From: Suillus spraguei
Taxonomy: Eukaryota; Basidiomycota; Agaricomycetes; Boletales; Suillaceae
Direction: 5' to 3'
Assembly: GCA_016800925.1 (NCBI GenBank)
Contig: JABCPU010000075.1
Location: 124,001-188,000, forward strand
DNA: 64,000 bases
Part shown: positions 11,244 to 22,979 of the stretch, piece after piece
Numbering within the stretch: the stretch's first letter is position 1
How the letters are laid out: each line of letters begins with the position of its first letter
Position numbers and translations under genes: made by a program
The notes under the pieces: model-generated
The model's database searches: none
Told to the model about the DNA's origin: nothing
Seen by the model: the letters and a program-made list of their open reading frames with translations, nothing else

Positions 11244-14200
11244 CTCAGGTTCCGGTTCCGGTTCTGGTTCAAATTCGGGTACTGGCTGTAGTTGTCTCTC
11301 CATTTCTTCCTCCTGGTGCCTCTCTGGAATATCAAGAGCTATGGGTGCCTCCATCTCCTCATTAGTGGCATGGCCCAACTCTGCCTGTGCATCCATGTCG
11401 GGGGCAGCAGCACCCGCCTCGGACATTACTCCAGATTCGACATCCATCTCCACTTTCTCTTCTACAGACAAGCCAGAAGGCCCAGAAATCTCGTCCAGAG
11501 TCTGATTATCCGATGCGTTTGTGCTGAATACAGACAACCTCGATGTCCCACGATCTTCATTACGACAGTCAAATCGAGAAAACAGCAAAGAATATCAGCT
11601 TACCCATCTTCTTTTTCTTCTGTGGAAGTGGAACCCTTTCCACAGGCTGGCGTCCGCCCCTTCGTTGTCCCGTCGGTAAAATCCATCCGGCATCGAACAT
11701 TTTGAACAATCCTTGACTATCTACATCTGTGACCATGGGTGGCGTTTCCGCTCGCCCAGGCATTGCACTCTGCCGGCGTCGTTTCTTTGGTGGTTCGGAA
11801 AGTACTTTCTGATCGACATCAATTGCTCCCAGTTCAGGTTCTGCAGTAAACTGGAATTCGGGTTCGAAGCCAGCCTCGGCCTCGAAAGCTGCAGCTGCCG
11901 CAAGAGCTCCGCGGGTTCGTGGGGCACGGAAACCTGGGGAGATATCCAGAACACCAGGTTCGACGGTCTTGGGAGGACGCTTCTTTTTGGGCACCTTGGA
12001 CTTGGGGGGCGGCGGAAGAGATGGAACTGGGGGAGGCGGTGGAGGCTTGATGCGCGGAAGTTCGAAGCTGAATAATGACGAGATGGGATCGGCATGGAGA
12101 AGAAGGTTGATGTTATCTTGAATGTCTTGAGTTGACGTTAGTAGCTGGATTGTCTCCATCAAAGGTTCTAGGTCTCCGATGGACGTCTGAGAGAGAACGG
12201 AGGAGTCAGAAGAATCAGGAGGAGTAAGGGGTGAATGATTGTAGGCGAGGGAACCGAGTTCTTGAAGGATGGGTTGACTGCTTATTTGCATTCTTTGTGC
12301 GGTCTTGTAGAACGATGTACCAGGCTTATTGTACAGGATTGCATTGGACAATACCAACTCTATATCACTCTGCGAGATGTTAAACGGAAGATCAAAACCA
12401 GACCAAATATTGCTCACCTTAAAATCCTCGAGGTCCCAGTACTCGTGACGGTCAAGCTTCGCATCAATCGCATCCCAGGTCATGGGCTTTTTCACGACAT
12501 CATAGTAGTCGGGAACCTCCGTCCTCGACACAGGATGCTTGAAGAGACCGTGGCGATCAAGACTGATGACATATCAGAGTGTTTCAATGTAAAGACTTGG
12601 AGCACTGCCTACGCAAGAACTTTCTCAAACGCAAGCCGGAGTAGTGCCTCATGAGGAAAGAGTGCAATCTCGAGCACTTTCTGGACGCTCTCGGTCTGTA
12701 CAAGCTTCCGACTCTCCCGTCTGCGAGTTTGTAGCGTTAATTCGCGAACAGACTCCATATCTCTGCGCAAAAGTTTCAGATGCTGCAGAACATCAGTTAT
12801 TGCAGAAGAAACAGAAAGGAAAACGAACCTCCAGCTTCACAGTCTTTTCTTCTTCAGTCTGTATTTTGCCTGCGTTTGATGCTGTCCATGGTTCAAGATG
12901 CAGTCTCTTCAACAGTGGTGCCCCTCGTCTCGCTTCACGCTTCAAGCTCCAGTACTTACAAACCATGTATACAAATTCGTTTTTCTTGCGCACATTTACC
13001 TTGGTGATATAATTTAGGATGCGTTCAACAATGATGTGTGGCACAAGCGGTGGGCCGGTCTTGTATGTTTTGGCATATGCACGGGCAGATTTGGACAGCT
13101 TGGAATTGGGACTAGTCATCTGGCCATCTTGTGCAAGAGCTTTGAGGCGAGCGTCTTGCTGCTCTTTCTAAAAAAAATGTAGGATGAATTGCTTCCATAT
13201 AAAGGAGACGATATTGCATACAGGAAGGTGCTTCTCACAATAGCACGCCAGCGTACCAGGCTCAGATCCCTGCGAGCTCTTCATTGGCATGAGAAACCTT
13301 TCTTTGCGAGCGCAGGTTGTGTGGAAGGCCAGGAAGCAAGAGTTCTTTGTACATTGGATGCATGCACCTTCGCGGATGCCACATATTGAGCATTTCTGGA
13401 TAGATGGTCAGTGAATGAAAACAGCATGAGGCGAAGGAATATACCAATTTCCACCGTTGCTTCGGAATTTTGTCAGATCCAGTGATAGGTTCCATGAATA
13501 CCTCATTTGCCACCCGCGTCTCGGGTATCCAAATAGCGCACAGAAGATGGGCCCAGTCACCGAATACCGTTTGTTTAAACGCTCCCCCCTCATTGGGGCA
13601 AAGTATACATGACTGAAGGTCTGTCAGCACAACATACATGCCCTTTGAACATCCTCCTCACCACTGGATTCTCCGGGGAGACGGTACACTTGCGACATAA
13701 CCACTGACCTTCAGGTATGTACGGGACTCCATAACAGTCTGTCGGTACATGAGTGAAATGATATGTTCAAAAGTTCGGGGGAAAATACCCTGATGAACAG
13801 CGAGGTTGCAACCGTCACAAAATACGATAGCATTGCTGTTTTCTCCCTCAGAATCGTCACAAATGGCACAAGTTGAATCCTCGGAAGGCATGGCATAGTC
13901 AGATTTTGGTATATTCTTGGTCTATATATTTGTAGAATGAGAGGAGCCTACAGATGGTACAGAGGGGCGTACCAAGTCGAAGTATTCTTTCTCCAGGCGA
14001 TCCATAATAATCTCAAACGTCTCGTACGTGACCGCATTGATATGATCCTTCTTCCTTTCAACGTTCACTGAGTCAAGCCATTCCTGATCTGCTCTAACAG
14101 ATTAATAAAGTGAAGCAGGAGCATGACGGTGCCCACCTTGGTCGTCCATGTCATATTCAACCTGAATAGCGAGATCTTTCTCGAGAGGCTCTATTTTTCG

Positions 14201-14465
14201 TCAAATGAATACAATAATTACACGTGAGCATGCTCACCAATGTGCCGAATGTAATGATCCGGTCTCTGGAATTCGGTGAAGTCGTTGTCTGCAAAGGAGT
14301 TAGCTTGAGCGATTTGACAGAGTGTATACGCTACATACATCCGTAAGATCTAGCTTGTAGGTCATGCACTCCAGCAGGTTGGTTGATATCATCATCCTGG
14401 ACGATAATAAATGACACTTTGGGCAGTGGTACTTGAGCAGCAGGGGATTTGAAGCCGCGGGCCAT
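9887..14465 (-). CDS. BRPF/Nto1-like histone reader: EPL, PHD, PHD, bromodomain, PWWP
   Basis: A large multi-exon gene starting [19 protein letters not shown] at 14465. Domains in order: an enhancer-of-polycomb-like N-terminus (near 14200-13980; [23 protein letters not shown]); a first PHD finger (13891-13790; [20 protein letters not shown] then CNLAVHQ); an extended PHD (13640-13280; [26 protein letters not shown]); a helical linker; a bromodomain (12535-12280; [20 protein letters not shown] and the acetyl-lysine-pocket asparagine in AILYNKPGT); a long disordered region with an EP repeat; a PWWP domain (10560-10300; [21 protein letters not shown]). It ends [12 protein letters not shown] at 9887. 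BRPF/Nto1 proteins scaffold MYST-type acetyltransferase complexes (NuA3 in yeast) and read histone H3. Yeast Nto1 lacks the bromo and PWWP parts, so this is the fuller, animal-like layout. Family very secure. Confidence 0.93.
11163..11277 (-). repeat. In-frame hexanucleotide repeat coding (Glu-Pro)n
   Basis: The plus strand reads ggctct repeated with few variants (ggctcc, ggctca, ggttcc). On the minus strand this codes a run of Glu-Pro pairs in the disordered region of the histone reader. A separate alanine run (gcagcagcggctgccgcc block near 10925-10955) follows downstream. Such repeats change length easily. Confidence 0.9.
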
Positions 14466-16205
14466 GGTGTGGCAAACGAGGAAAGTGAAGTGGAGAAACT
14501 TGCGAGACTTCCGAACTACCGCTCAAAGCTTGAGTACTGTTTTCGAGTCGCTCAGCAGGCAAGCTAAGGAGAAACAGCGTGAAACATATTCAAATGCTGA
14601 TGCGGCAGCATTCAATAGCCAGAGACGCTAGCACCATAACCGTGACCTGACACATCATGTGACCTGTGTCTAGTGTGACCCAAGAATCTCATCCTTCGAT
14701 TGTTCACTGGCATTCCTGTCTCAATACCGTTAGCGCTGAATGATCCCATCGTTATCTTGCAATTTCCTGTTTCGCGTTCAATGCATTCGACACAGTAAAT
14801 TGAAACGATACGACGATCAGCTTTTCACGCTTCCTTGTGACACGTATCAAGATTCAAACGGTGGATTCAATAAAAAGAATACACAGCTTCAAGACTGGTC
14901 TGCAAACTGGTCTCAATGATTCACGCTTTCACCGGACATGGTCGAATACGCATGATTGGCAAGCTACCAGCTGGAGGATTTCGAATCATGTGCACCTGTC
15001 CCCTGCAAAGTGAACCGGTAGGGATGTCATGTTTGTGATTTCGGAGTCCTAAGATGCTGCACAGGTATATGTCAATGGAGGACACATTGCGGTAGTATGG
15101 TATCTGGAATTGACCACGCTTACGGTTATGCCAAGGGTCTTACGTGGTTTCTCAGTTCCTCGCAGTTTGATTTTCCCCTCGATCAAGTTCCTTGAAAAAC
15201 TTCTGCACACGACTACCTCGATCGCAGCTTCGCTTTCTCTCTCAATGCAACAGCAGGTCGTTATCGAAGAGCCGTCTAACGAGATTGACGTGGTTATTAT
15301 TTTTCCATTCAAGTTTTCCAACAACAGATAGGCACTTCAAGTTGCTAACGCGTGGCTGCTCAGTACATAACTTTCAAGATCATTCGCCCCTCCTATGGCG
15401 ATTAACTCGTGAGACTTCTACTTCGACACGTTCATTCATATCTTCTTATTTGCAGCAATCAACCATTAACACCGTTGTTGATGTAGCCTGTAATCAACGA
15501 AGATCTTAGGCTTTAAGGAAATATTGAAACTTAGCAGAAGGTGATATCGAACTTTAATGCCTCGGGAACTGGCGACACACCTCATGGAGGCAATACCCTT
15601 CAGCAAATGCAGTGTCATTTTCTCCGACATCCCAGGCGAAAATCTGAAAGGTTTAATAAGTCAAATAAGATAAGATCCTACCTTATACGACATAACTGCG
15701 GAAAATGGATATTCCAGTTGTGCTTCACAAACTCAGGTTCTATACTTCCGAAGCCGAAGTGGTTTTTCAATCCAAAGAACACAACATAGTTACGGCATCT
15801 ACCACCTCTGTAGTGGAAACTCACTGCATAAAGAGCGCAAAATTTTATGATCTGCCACTATTCTGACCATGCCGCAGTTGTGATCCTCTCGAGTCTTAGA
15901 CAACTTGGCACCGGAATCGTGATTCTATAGAGTAGACGTACAAACTCGCCTATAAGATGTGTTGTGGATGTAATGCGAGCGAAAATTTGCACAATCTTTA
16001 GTGGGTATTCAATATACAGTGTCGGGATATCCATAACTCTTCAGTGGTTGAGGCCTTTGAGCAACCAAGCCAATTTTGCACATGAGCCAGAATTGTTGAC
16101 ATCTTGTCATACAACCTACTGCCGGAACGCATATTGCGTCCTGAAGATGTCCAGCATCTTGCGACATGGCACATGACATCCGCCATTGACTTCCAAGAGG
16201 GGGTA
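14466..16205. other. Long intergenic stretch with an unassigned coding-like segment
   Basis: It lies upstream of the histone-reader start and downstream of the Ran-binding gene stop. On the minus strand near 15790-15560, a stretch reads FGLKNHFGFGSIEPEFVKHN, then a possible short intron, then FAWDVGENDTAFAEGIASM. This looks protein-like but matches no family I recognise and has no clear start or end. Another minus-strand frame at 15049-15324 also has no recognisable domain. The rest shows nothing clear. Confidence 0.35.
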
Positions 16206-17775
16206 TTATGACGCCACCTTGAGACGATCGCTTGCGCAGAGCGTTTCAGCAAAAACCTTGAAGTCAACCTTCGAGGCACGCCCCGGCTGCATGTTAACCG
16301 ATCAACCGAATTGTTCTTGGCTCAACGTTCTGCCACCTACCTTGAGCGCATAGATCACAACCTCGTCCTTCGGTTCCTTCCCCTCAACGGCGACCTGCTC
16401 CATCAGTACGACTCGGAGAATACTTTCTCCTGCATCATAATGGCACCGCACTGCAGACCGCAATGCCACATTCATCGATACCTGTCCCAGGGGGTCTCGT
16501 CTGAACACTGATACGCCCCACCGTGAGCAATACGGCATTTCACAAGGAAGATGTACTTACGCAAGCGTGTACGTTCGTTCTGCGTCAGGATTTTGATATG
16601 TCCAAAGTTACCATCCGTGAACTCTTTACGTCCGCGCTTTATGAAGATTTTGACACCTTTGAGCTCGGAGGAGACAGATTCATCTTCTTCACCAGTTACA
16701 ACTAGGAATACCATAGATTAATGAAATGGCCAAGTCGCCGTAGGCGGTGACGCACGTGAAGATGCTTTTGATGTTGTGGATGCCTGCGTACGGTCACCTA
16801 GAGCGCCAGCTGAAGGCGTCTCAACAACTTCGTTTGGAGATGGCGAGAGCGCATTATCATTCGGACACGGTGCAGGTACGTTGCCAATACGAAAGCCTGG
16901 GGTACGGGATTCACCGCATCGCCAGGCAGGTGCGAACGTCGACGTAGATGACGGGAAGGGAGTGTTGGAATACTTGGTAAAAGGAGATTTGGTGTTTGCA
17001 AAGGATGAGAACGCAGTAACATTCGATTTGAGAGTGACTGGCTTGGGAGCCGGCGGCGGCGGCGGCGTAACGGGGCGAGGCTCACTGGGCTCATCGGTCC
17101 TCAATGGTTGGGACTGATTCTCGGAATGCTTAGGTTGTGACTGAGCGTCCTCCGTCTGTGGTTCGGCTGACTGCATATTTTCGTTAACGATGGTAGCCGG
17201 TGGAACATGCGCTTCTGGAACAGACTGCAGAAGATTAATTTGAGTCATCTGGTACACCATCAAATTAAATCTTAACTTTACCTCATTAGCGCTTGGGGTA
17301 ACTTCTTCGACTTGCGCGGCCCCGACTTGAGCAGCTGTAGAAACTTCTTGTAGAACAACTGGTTCAGGATGGGGTGCCGCGTTCTGGGCCTCTTGATATG
17401 AAGGAGGTGGGACGACAACTTCCCACTCCTAGCAGAAGTTGTTTAACAAATGAAAGGAATATCACCGTCTTCGATCAAAACTTACTTCCTCCTCGTGGTC
17501 GTTGGGAGGTGTTCTGCTCCTTTTGACGGGTCTCTCCTGGTCTTCCTCGGATTCAGCATCAGATTCATCCAGCTTACGCTTGAGAGACTTCTCCTCGCTG
17601 AGTCCGCGTTATGGATTACTATCACTTGGCTGGGTTGCGTGACTCACGGTTCGGCATCGACGTGACTTGGTTGCGCGCTCAGGGAGGAGGCTCTGCGAGC
17701 ACATGCGTAGCCGAAGGTGGCCGCAAAGGTCGCGATCCCACAGAACGCAAACTGGAATTCGGTAATGGGGAGCAT
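16206..17775 (-). CDS. Ran-binding-domain protein (Yrb2/Nup50/Hba1-like)
   Basis: A multi-exon gene with a C-terminal RanBD1 domain: VTGEEDESVSSELKGVKIFI, FGHIKILTQNERTRL, LFRRDPLGQVSMN and ILRVVLMEQ, then a tail starting PGRASKVDFKVFAETL with the stop at 16206. Before it is a nuclear-signal-like stretch (SLKRKLDESD, RPVKRSRTPP) and a long Pro/Ser/Thr-rich region (about 17260-16780). RanBD proteins of this type help nuclear export or sit at pores by binding Ran-GTP. The start chosen at 17775 gives MLPITEFQFAFCGIATFAAT, then FGYACARR: a hydrophobic segment not expected in soluble Yrb2. A start further downstream would remove it. The intron ending ggtattcctag, whose removal joins KASS to LVTGEED, supports the reading. 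Domain very secure; N-terminus uncertain. Confidence 0.85.
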
Positions 17776-18845
17776 GATTTGGTCGATCTGCGAATAACGT
17801 GAAATGGATTAGGGCACGAATATACCCGCAAGGCTAGACAACTGTGGTTATTGTTGAGTATGTATTCAGCCACCAGGACGTGAATATAGTAGCTCCGCTA
17901 TTCAAGAGCTACAAGATGAAGAGAGCTGGAAGAAAAGTGCAGAATACCGCTGCATCTGGAGTCGCTTATGAGGGCTACATGCTGCGCCTCGAGGCTTCCG
18001 CACGCCTGCCCTAGATGGAAGGTTGATGAGAGACACGTGTTAAACTAGCACTGCTGGAGAAATTCCATCAATACTTACATAGCGCGTTCTAATGGTGTTG
18101 TCACTGCCTTATGATGCACCGAAGCAGGAGATTAGGGTCGCGGTTCGTTATCGAGGCGGAGGGTAGTTTTTTTGATACTGGATTACCAAGCTGGCGAGTG
18201 TAAAATGACAGGATGTTTGACCCGGTGCGAATGCTGATTCCGGGCGCGTTGCCCAGCGTGTTGTCCCAGCGTTTGATACGGCAGGCATAATCTATTGTTA
18301 AGCCAGCCTGACTCAATGAGTATTCCGCATCCCGAGGTGGATGCCTCTGTTATTTCTCCCACACTGGGCTGTTAAACGCAGGCACCATTTCACTGCCAGT
18401 AGATTTAGGGCCCATACGCCAGCATCTCCTCGCACATAGATAATACGACGGATGCCATGATGAATTTCCAGGACCGCTGCGACGGCGGCCATTGGAAAAG
18501 CAGTACTGCCAGTGTACCAGAAACAGCTGCACTGACTCGTCCCACCTCATATCAATACTGAGGATACCTTGAGCTACTATGAGTAGCACATAAGCCACGG
18601 GTCACCAAGTAGCATATAAATGGCAACGATGAGTATTAGATAGTGCTGCGCGTGCGGCAATAGTATGGCAGCTACAGATGCGTGTGACCCTCCACCGAGG
18701 GGTCAAAGTTTACACTTTATTGGACACGTCGACTTTCAGTTAACGCCATTTCCACTGCTTGAAGGGTCATCATTCGAATCTCGGTCTCTTCATTCAACGT
18801 TGCTAAAAGACAGTCCACAACAGTCGACAATAATTACTAGCGGCC
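17776..18845. other. Intergenic stretch between divergent genes, with an unassigned open frame
   Basis: Upstream region of both the Ran-binding gene (-) and STT3 (+). A minus-strand stretch at about 18480-18350 reads AAVAAVLEIHHGIRRIIYVR, then GDAGVWALNLLAVKW, which looks protein-like. I do not recognise it and see no full gene. No clear promoter motif was found. Confidence 0.35.
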
Positions 18846-21671
18846 ATGCCGGCTGCCTATCCACTCCCTTCTGATTTGTCTCCCGCAACCGTTACCAATA
18901 CCGCGTCCCTCCTCCGTATCATTGCACTTGCCCTCATATCAGGCGCTGCTATTGCCTCTCGTCTATTTGCTGTTATCAATTTTGAGAGTATTATTCATGA
19001 ATTGTACGTGTACCCGTATATGAATATGTGACAACTGACACAATGAACTCTTGACAGTGACCCATGGTTTAACTAGTATGTATATTTTGTGTGTTTATTT
19101 GCATGCTCAGTGTCCCCTTTATAGTCGAGCAACAAAGGTTCTCGCCTCGCAAGGTTTCTATGTGAGCACCACTTTCAGGCTCTTCAACTAGCACTTCACA
19201 GGTCACATTTTTTTAGGAATTTTGGAACTGGTTTGACCCAACAGCATGGTACCCCCTTGGACGTGTAGTCGGTGGAACAATCTATCCCGGTCTTATGGCG
19301 ACCAGTGGTGTAATATACAACTTACTCCATGCACTCAACCTGCCGGTCGATATCCGCAACATTTGCGTCCTCCTAGCTCCAGGGTTTAGCGCCTTAACTG
19401 CTTGGGCCACATACATGTGCGCGCGTTCTGCATTTTATTGTGTCGGTTAATTTACTATCACTTGCCAGGTTTACGAAAGAAATGAAAGACGAAAGTGCTG
19501 GTCTTCTTGCAGCCGCGTTTATCGGCATCGTGCCGGGTTACATCTCGCGTTCTGTCGCCGGCTCGTACGACAACGAGGCTATCGCTATATTCTTGCTCAT
19601 GTTTACCTTTTTCGCATGGATCAAGGCACTCAAGCAGGGAAGTGCTTTTTGGGGCACCATTACCGCTGTATTTTACTTCTACATGGTTGCTGCATGGGGT
19701 ATGCCGTCATATAAATTATTTATTTAGATCTGACAATGGTGCACTAGGCGGGTATGCATTCATCACAAACATGATTCCTCTGCATGCCCTCGTCTTATTG
19801 TTGATGGGTCGTTTCACGGGCCGGCTTTACGTTGCGTATTCGTCGTGGTACGCGATCGGCACCTTGTCCAGTATGCAGGTCCCCTTCGTTGGCTTCCAGC
19901 CTGTTCGCACTAGCGAACACATGGCTGCGCTCGGTACGTTCTTTATCCCCTTTTTTGCGTTATATCTAACACTTTTACAGGTGTGTTCGGCCTATTGCAG
20001 ATTGTTGCTTTCGCGCAACTTGTTCGTGCACACGTTTCTTCAAAGCAGTTCCAGGAGTTACTGTTCGCTGCAGTCATCTCTGTTGGCCTGATCGGCTTCT
20101 TTGGAATTGTTGGCCTTACTTATAAGGGTTGGATTGCCCCTTGGACTGGTCGATTCTACTCCCTGTGGGACACTGGCTACGCCAAGAAGTATGTGAAGAT
20201 ACCTGTGCACAACCCTCCATTACTGACTAGACACTAGGTACATTCCTATCATTGCCTCTGTATCCGAGCACCAGCCTACCGCGTGGCCCTCATTTTTCAT
20301 GGACTTGCACTTCCTTATTTTCCTTTTCCCTGCGGGTGTTGTGATGTGCTTCCGTACACTGAGGGACGAACACATTTTCGTGATTATCTACGCAGTCGTT
20401 GCCAGCTACTTTGCAGGCGTGATGGTGCGTTTGATGCTTACCCTCACTCCGGTCGTCTGTGTGTCTGCCGCTGTAGCGCTTTCCTCTCTCATGGATACGT
20501 ACCTGGACCCTAGCGAACCGAATGTTGAAGACGACAAGAGTGTATCCTCGACTTCACACTCCGCTGGAACAACACCCACCACGATGCCTGCTACACCCGC
20601 TACCAGCAAGAAGACGAAAAAGAACAAGGAGAAAGAGAAGGAAGCGTCTGCATCCGCTGGCGGTGTCTTGGGTGAACTTGTCTCCAATGTGGCTTCCTCT
20701 GCTGTAGCTCTCAAATCCGCCACTACTGCCGAAAAGGGTGTCTTCGGTATGGACACGCGCCTGATCGTTCTTTTGAACTCGCTCGGATTACTTTTCTTCT
20801 TCGTCGTGCACTGCACATGGGTGACTTCGAATGCATACTCCTCCCCATCCGTTGTGCTGAGCTCGACATCCTCTGATGGAAGCAAGAATCTCATTGATGA
20901 TTTCAGAGAGGCGTACCACTGGCTAAGGCAGAACACGGCAGAAGATGCAGTTGTCATGAGTTGGTGGGATTATGGCTACCAGATCGCAGGAATGGCGGAC
21001 CGCCCGACGTTGGTGGACAACAACACTTGGAACAACAGTAAGATTCTTCCATGACGTAACATCCCTAAATTTGATGCTGACTCGTGCAACAGCACACATT
21101 GCGACAGTGGGCAAAGCCATGTCATCACCAGAGGAGATTGCGTACCCCATCCTGCGCAAACACGATGTCAGCTACGTGCTCATCATTTTCGGTGGGCTGA
21201 TCGGGTACAGCGGCGATGATATCAACAAGTTCCTCTGGATGGTACGCATCGCGCAGGGTGTCTGGCCCGATGAGATCCAAGAGCCAAACTACTTCAACCG
21301 TGGAGAGTACCGCGTAGACAGCGAGGCAGCCCCAGCGATGCGCGACAGTTTGATGTACAAGATGAGTTACTATCGTTTTGCGGAGCTGTTTGGTGGTCAG
21401 CAGCCTGTGGATCGTGTGCGGGGGCAGAATGTTCCCATCCAGGGCCCAACTTTGGACTACCTCGACGAGGCGTACACATCAGAAAACTGGATCGTGCGTC
21501 TCGATATGATCGGTTTTTGGTACCTGGCTAACTGTGTTATAGGTTCGCATTTATGAAGTGAGAAAGGATGATGTACTCGGACGTGACTTGAAAATCGCGA
21601 ATGCGTTCGATCAGGGGAAGAAACGCAAGCGGACAAAACCTCTGTCGAGAAGGAAGGCTATCAGTGCTTGA
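18846..21671 (+). CDS. STT3: STT3, catalytic subunit of oligosaccharyltransferase
   Basis: A multi-exon gene coding the enzyme that moves the lipid-linked glycan to asparagine of nascent proteins in the endoplasmic reticulum. It starts [13 protein letters not shown] at 18846 and spans many helices. Signature motifs in order: [17 protein letters not shown] (first catalytic acidic motif, split over small exons), [65 protein letters not shown] with the WWDYG core, [17 protein letters not shown], and the DK-type motif [13 protein letters not shown] Lys/Ser-rich loop ([18 protein letters not shown]) near 20610-20660 is an added low-complexity insert. The basic tail ends [11 protein letters not shown] at 21671. 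All key motifs are present, so it should be functional. It is essential in yeast. Confidence 0.97.
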
Positions 21672-22979
21672 GCAAGCGGATGACAGTTGGGGGAATGAGA
21701 TGCAGAAAAACCTCGAGGCCTCATAACGATGCGTCGACCTGCGTCTTGTAGTGTTATAAACCTTATCTGGAGCTGCAACGTCAACCTGCGTTTAACCTCT
21801 TCGTCATCTCGTCGTACATATGACACTGTCTCCGTCCAATAAGCATTGAAAAGACATGTACTTGCGCAAAAAAAATAGATGTGCGATTACTATTGCAGAT
21901 AGTATGACTCGGACTAGCCCATTTGGAATGGTGAAGTACACGTGGGTGCTTGATACTGCTTGCTTTCTTTCAACGCTGTTCGTGAGTCTATCCAAGTGTA
22001 CGCTTCACCATTTTCCACCTGGAAGATGTCCTTCTAATTATTTTAGTTGTGTATTTGGACACAATCTGCTCCGGCTCCTCCTTCGTCGTGCCAGATGTCT
22101 AAGGGTTGAATTCATCCACACCAGGCTACTCAATATCAGTGACCATTGACGATGACCTTTGTCCACGTACTAATTCAACTCCGTTCACTTATCGAAGGGT
22201 GACTCTTGAAATGCTTTCTCATTGCATCGGACATCTCTTTACTGCCCCTCGCGGTGGCTGGACTACTGATACTTTTGCGCAACTTTATTAACCCAGCGGG
22301 TGTCATCATGATTATTCGCGGCGGCCATCTCTGCTGACCTGATTTCCCGGGCCCATACAAGCCTGGAAGCTTGAGCTTGGACCATTACTGACCAGATGCT
22401 GGTATCATGTATGTACGCATGCACATCCTTATCAAACATTACCTGAATCACCAGTCCTTGCCGCCCACTCTCTCATCTTCATGATCATCCCTGTAGTCCC
22501 GACCCGGATGGGTGTGAGCCCTCGTCACTCATGATACGTGTCTGGACCTACCGAGTTGAATATTGAAGATGATGAGATCTAGAGTGAGATAGAGTAGCAT
22601 CGGGTCAACAAGCCTCCATCGGGTAGTGTACATTATTTTTGCTACGAGGAGAGCTTAAAAGTCGAAGATTCTGCCGAAGACTCGAGCGCTCTCAAGAGCC
22701 GCTATCTTTGTTCACTCGCTGCTTCCTCCGAGACTCGTACATACATGCATACATAGACACAGACATTTACTGCATAGTAGCATCATCCAAGCAGCCAGTG
22801 TTGTTTTGAGCAAATTTCCGAACGCCACGTCAGCCTTGTTTCCGACCGTGACAGTACGTTATGGCATGTTTAGATCCACCCTCCGCTTACAACTCGATAT
22901 TACTTCGACTCAAATTGATACACAGTGTTTCTGGCGGGCAAGTCTGCTCGTTGACTCACTAGTATAGCCCTTTTTCGCA
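21672..22979. other. Intergenic stretch, no gene recognised
   Basis: Between STT3 and the PDI-like gene, both on the plus strand. Short open frames on both strands show no known motif and no protein-like composition. It must hold the STT3 terminator and the promoter of the downstream gene; nothing specific could be picked out. Confidence 0.4.

Noticed and set aside
11163..11277. CRISPR-like regular repeat
   Set aside because: It is an uninterrupted coding hexanucleotide run without spacers, in a eukaryotic gene.
10864..11505. Long plus-strand open frame coding Gly-Ser repeats opposite the histone-reader gene
   Set aside because: It is the mirror of the Glu-Pro hexanucleotide repeat on the true coding strand, with no domain of its own.
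20406..20957. Long minus-strand frame within STT3
   Set aside because: It lies wholly antisense to well-conserved STT3 coding sequence and shows no motif.
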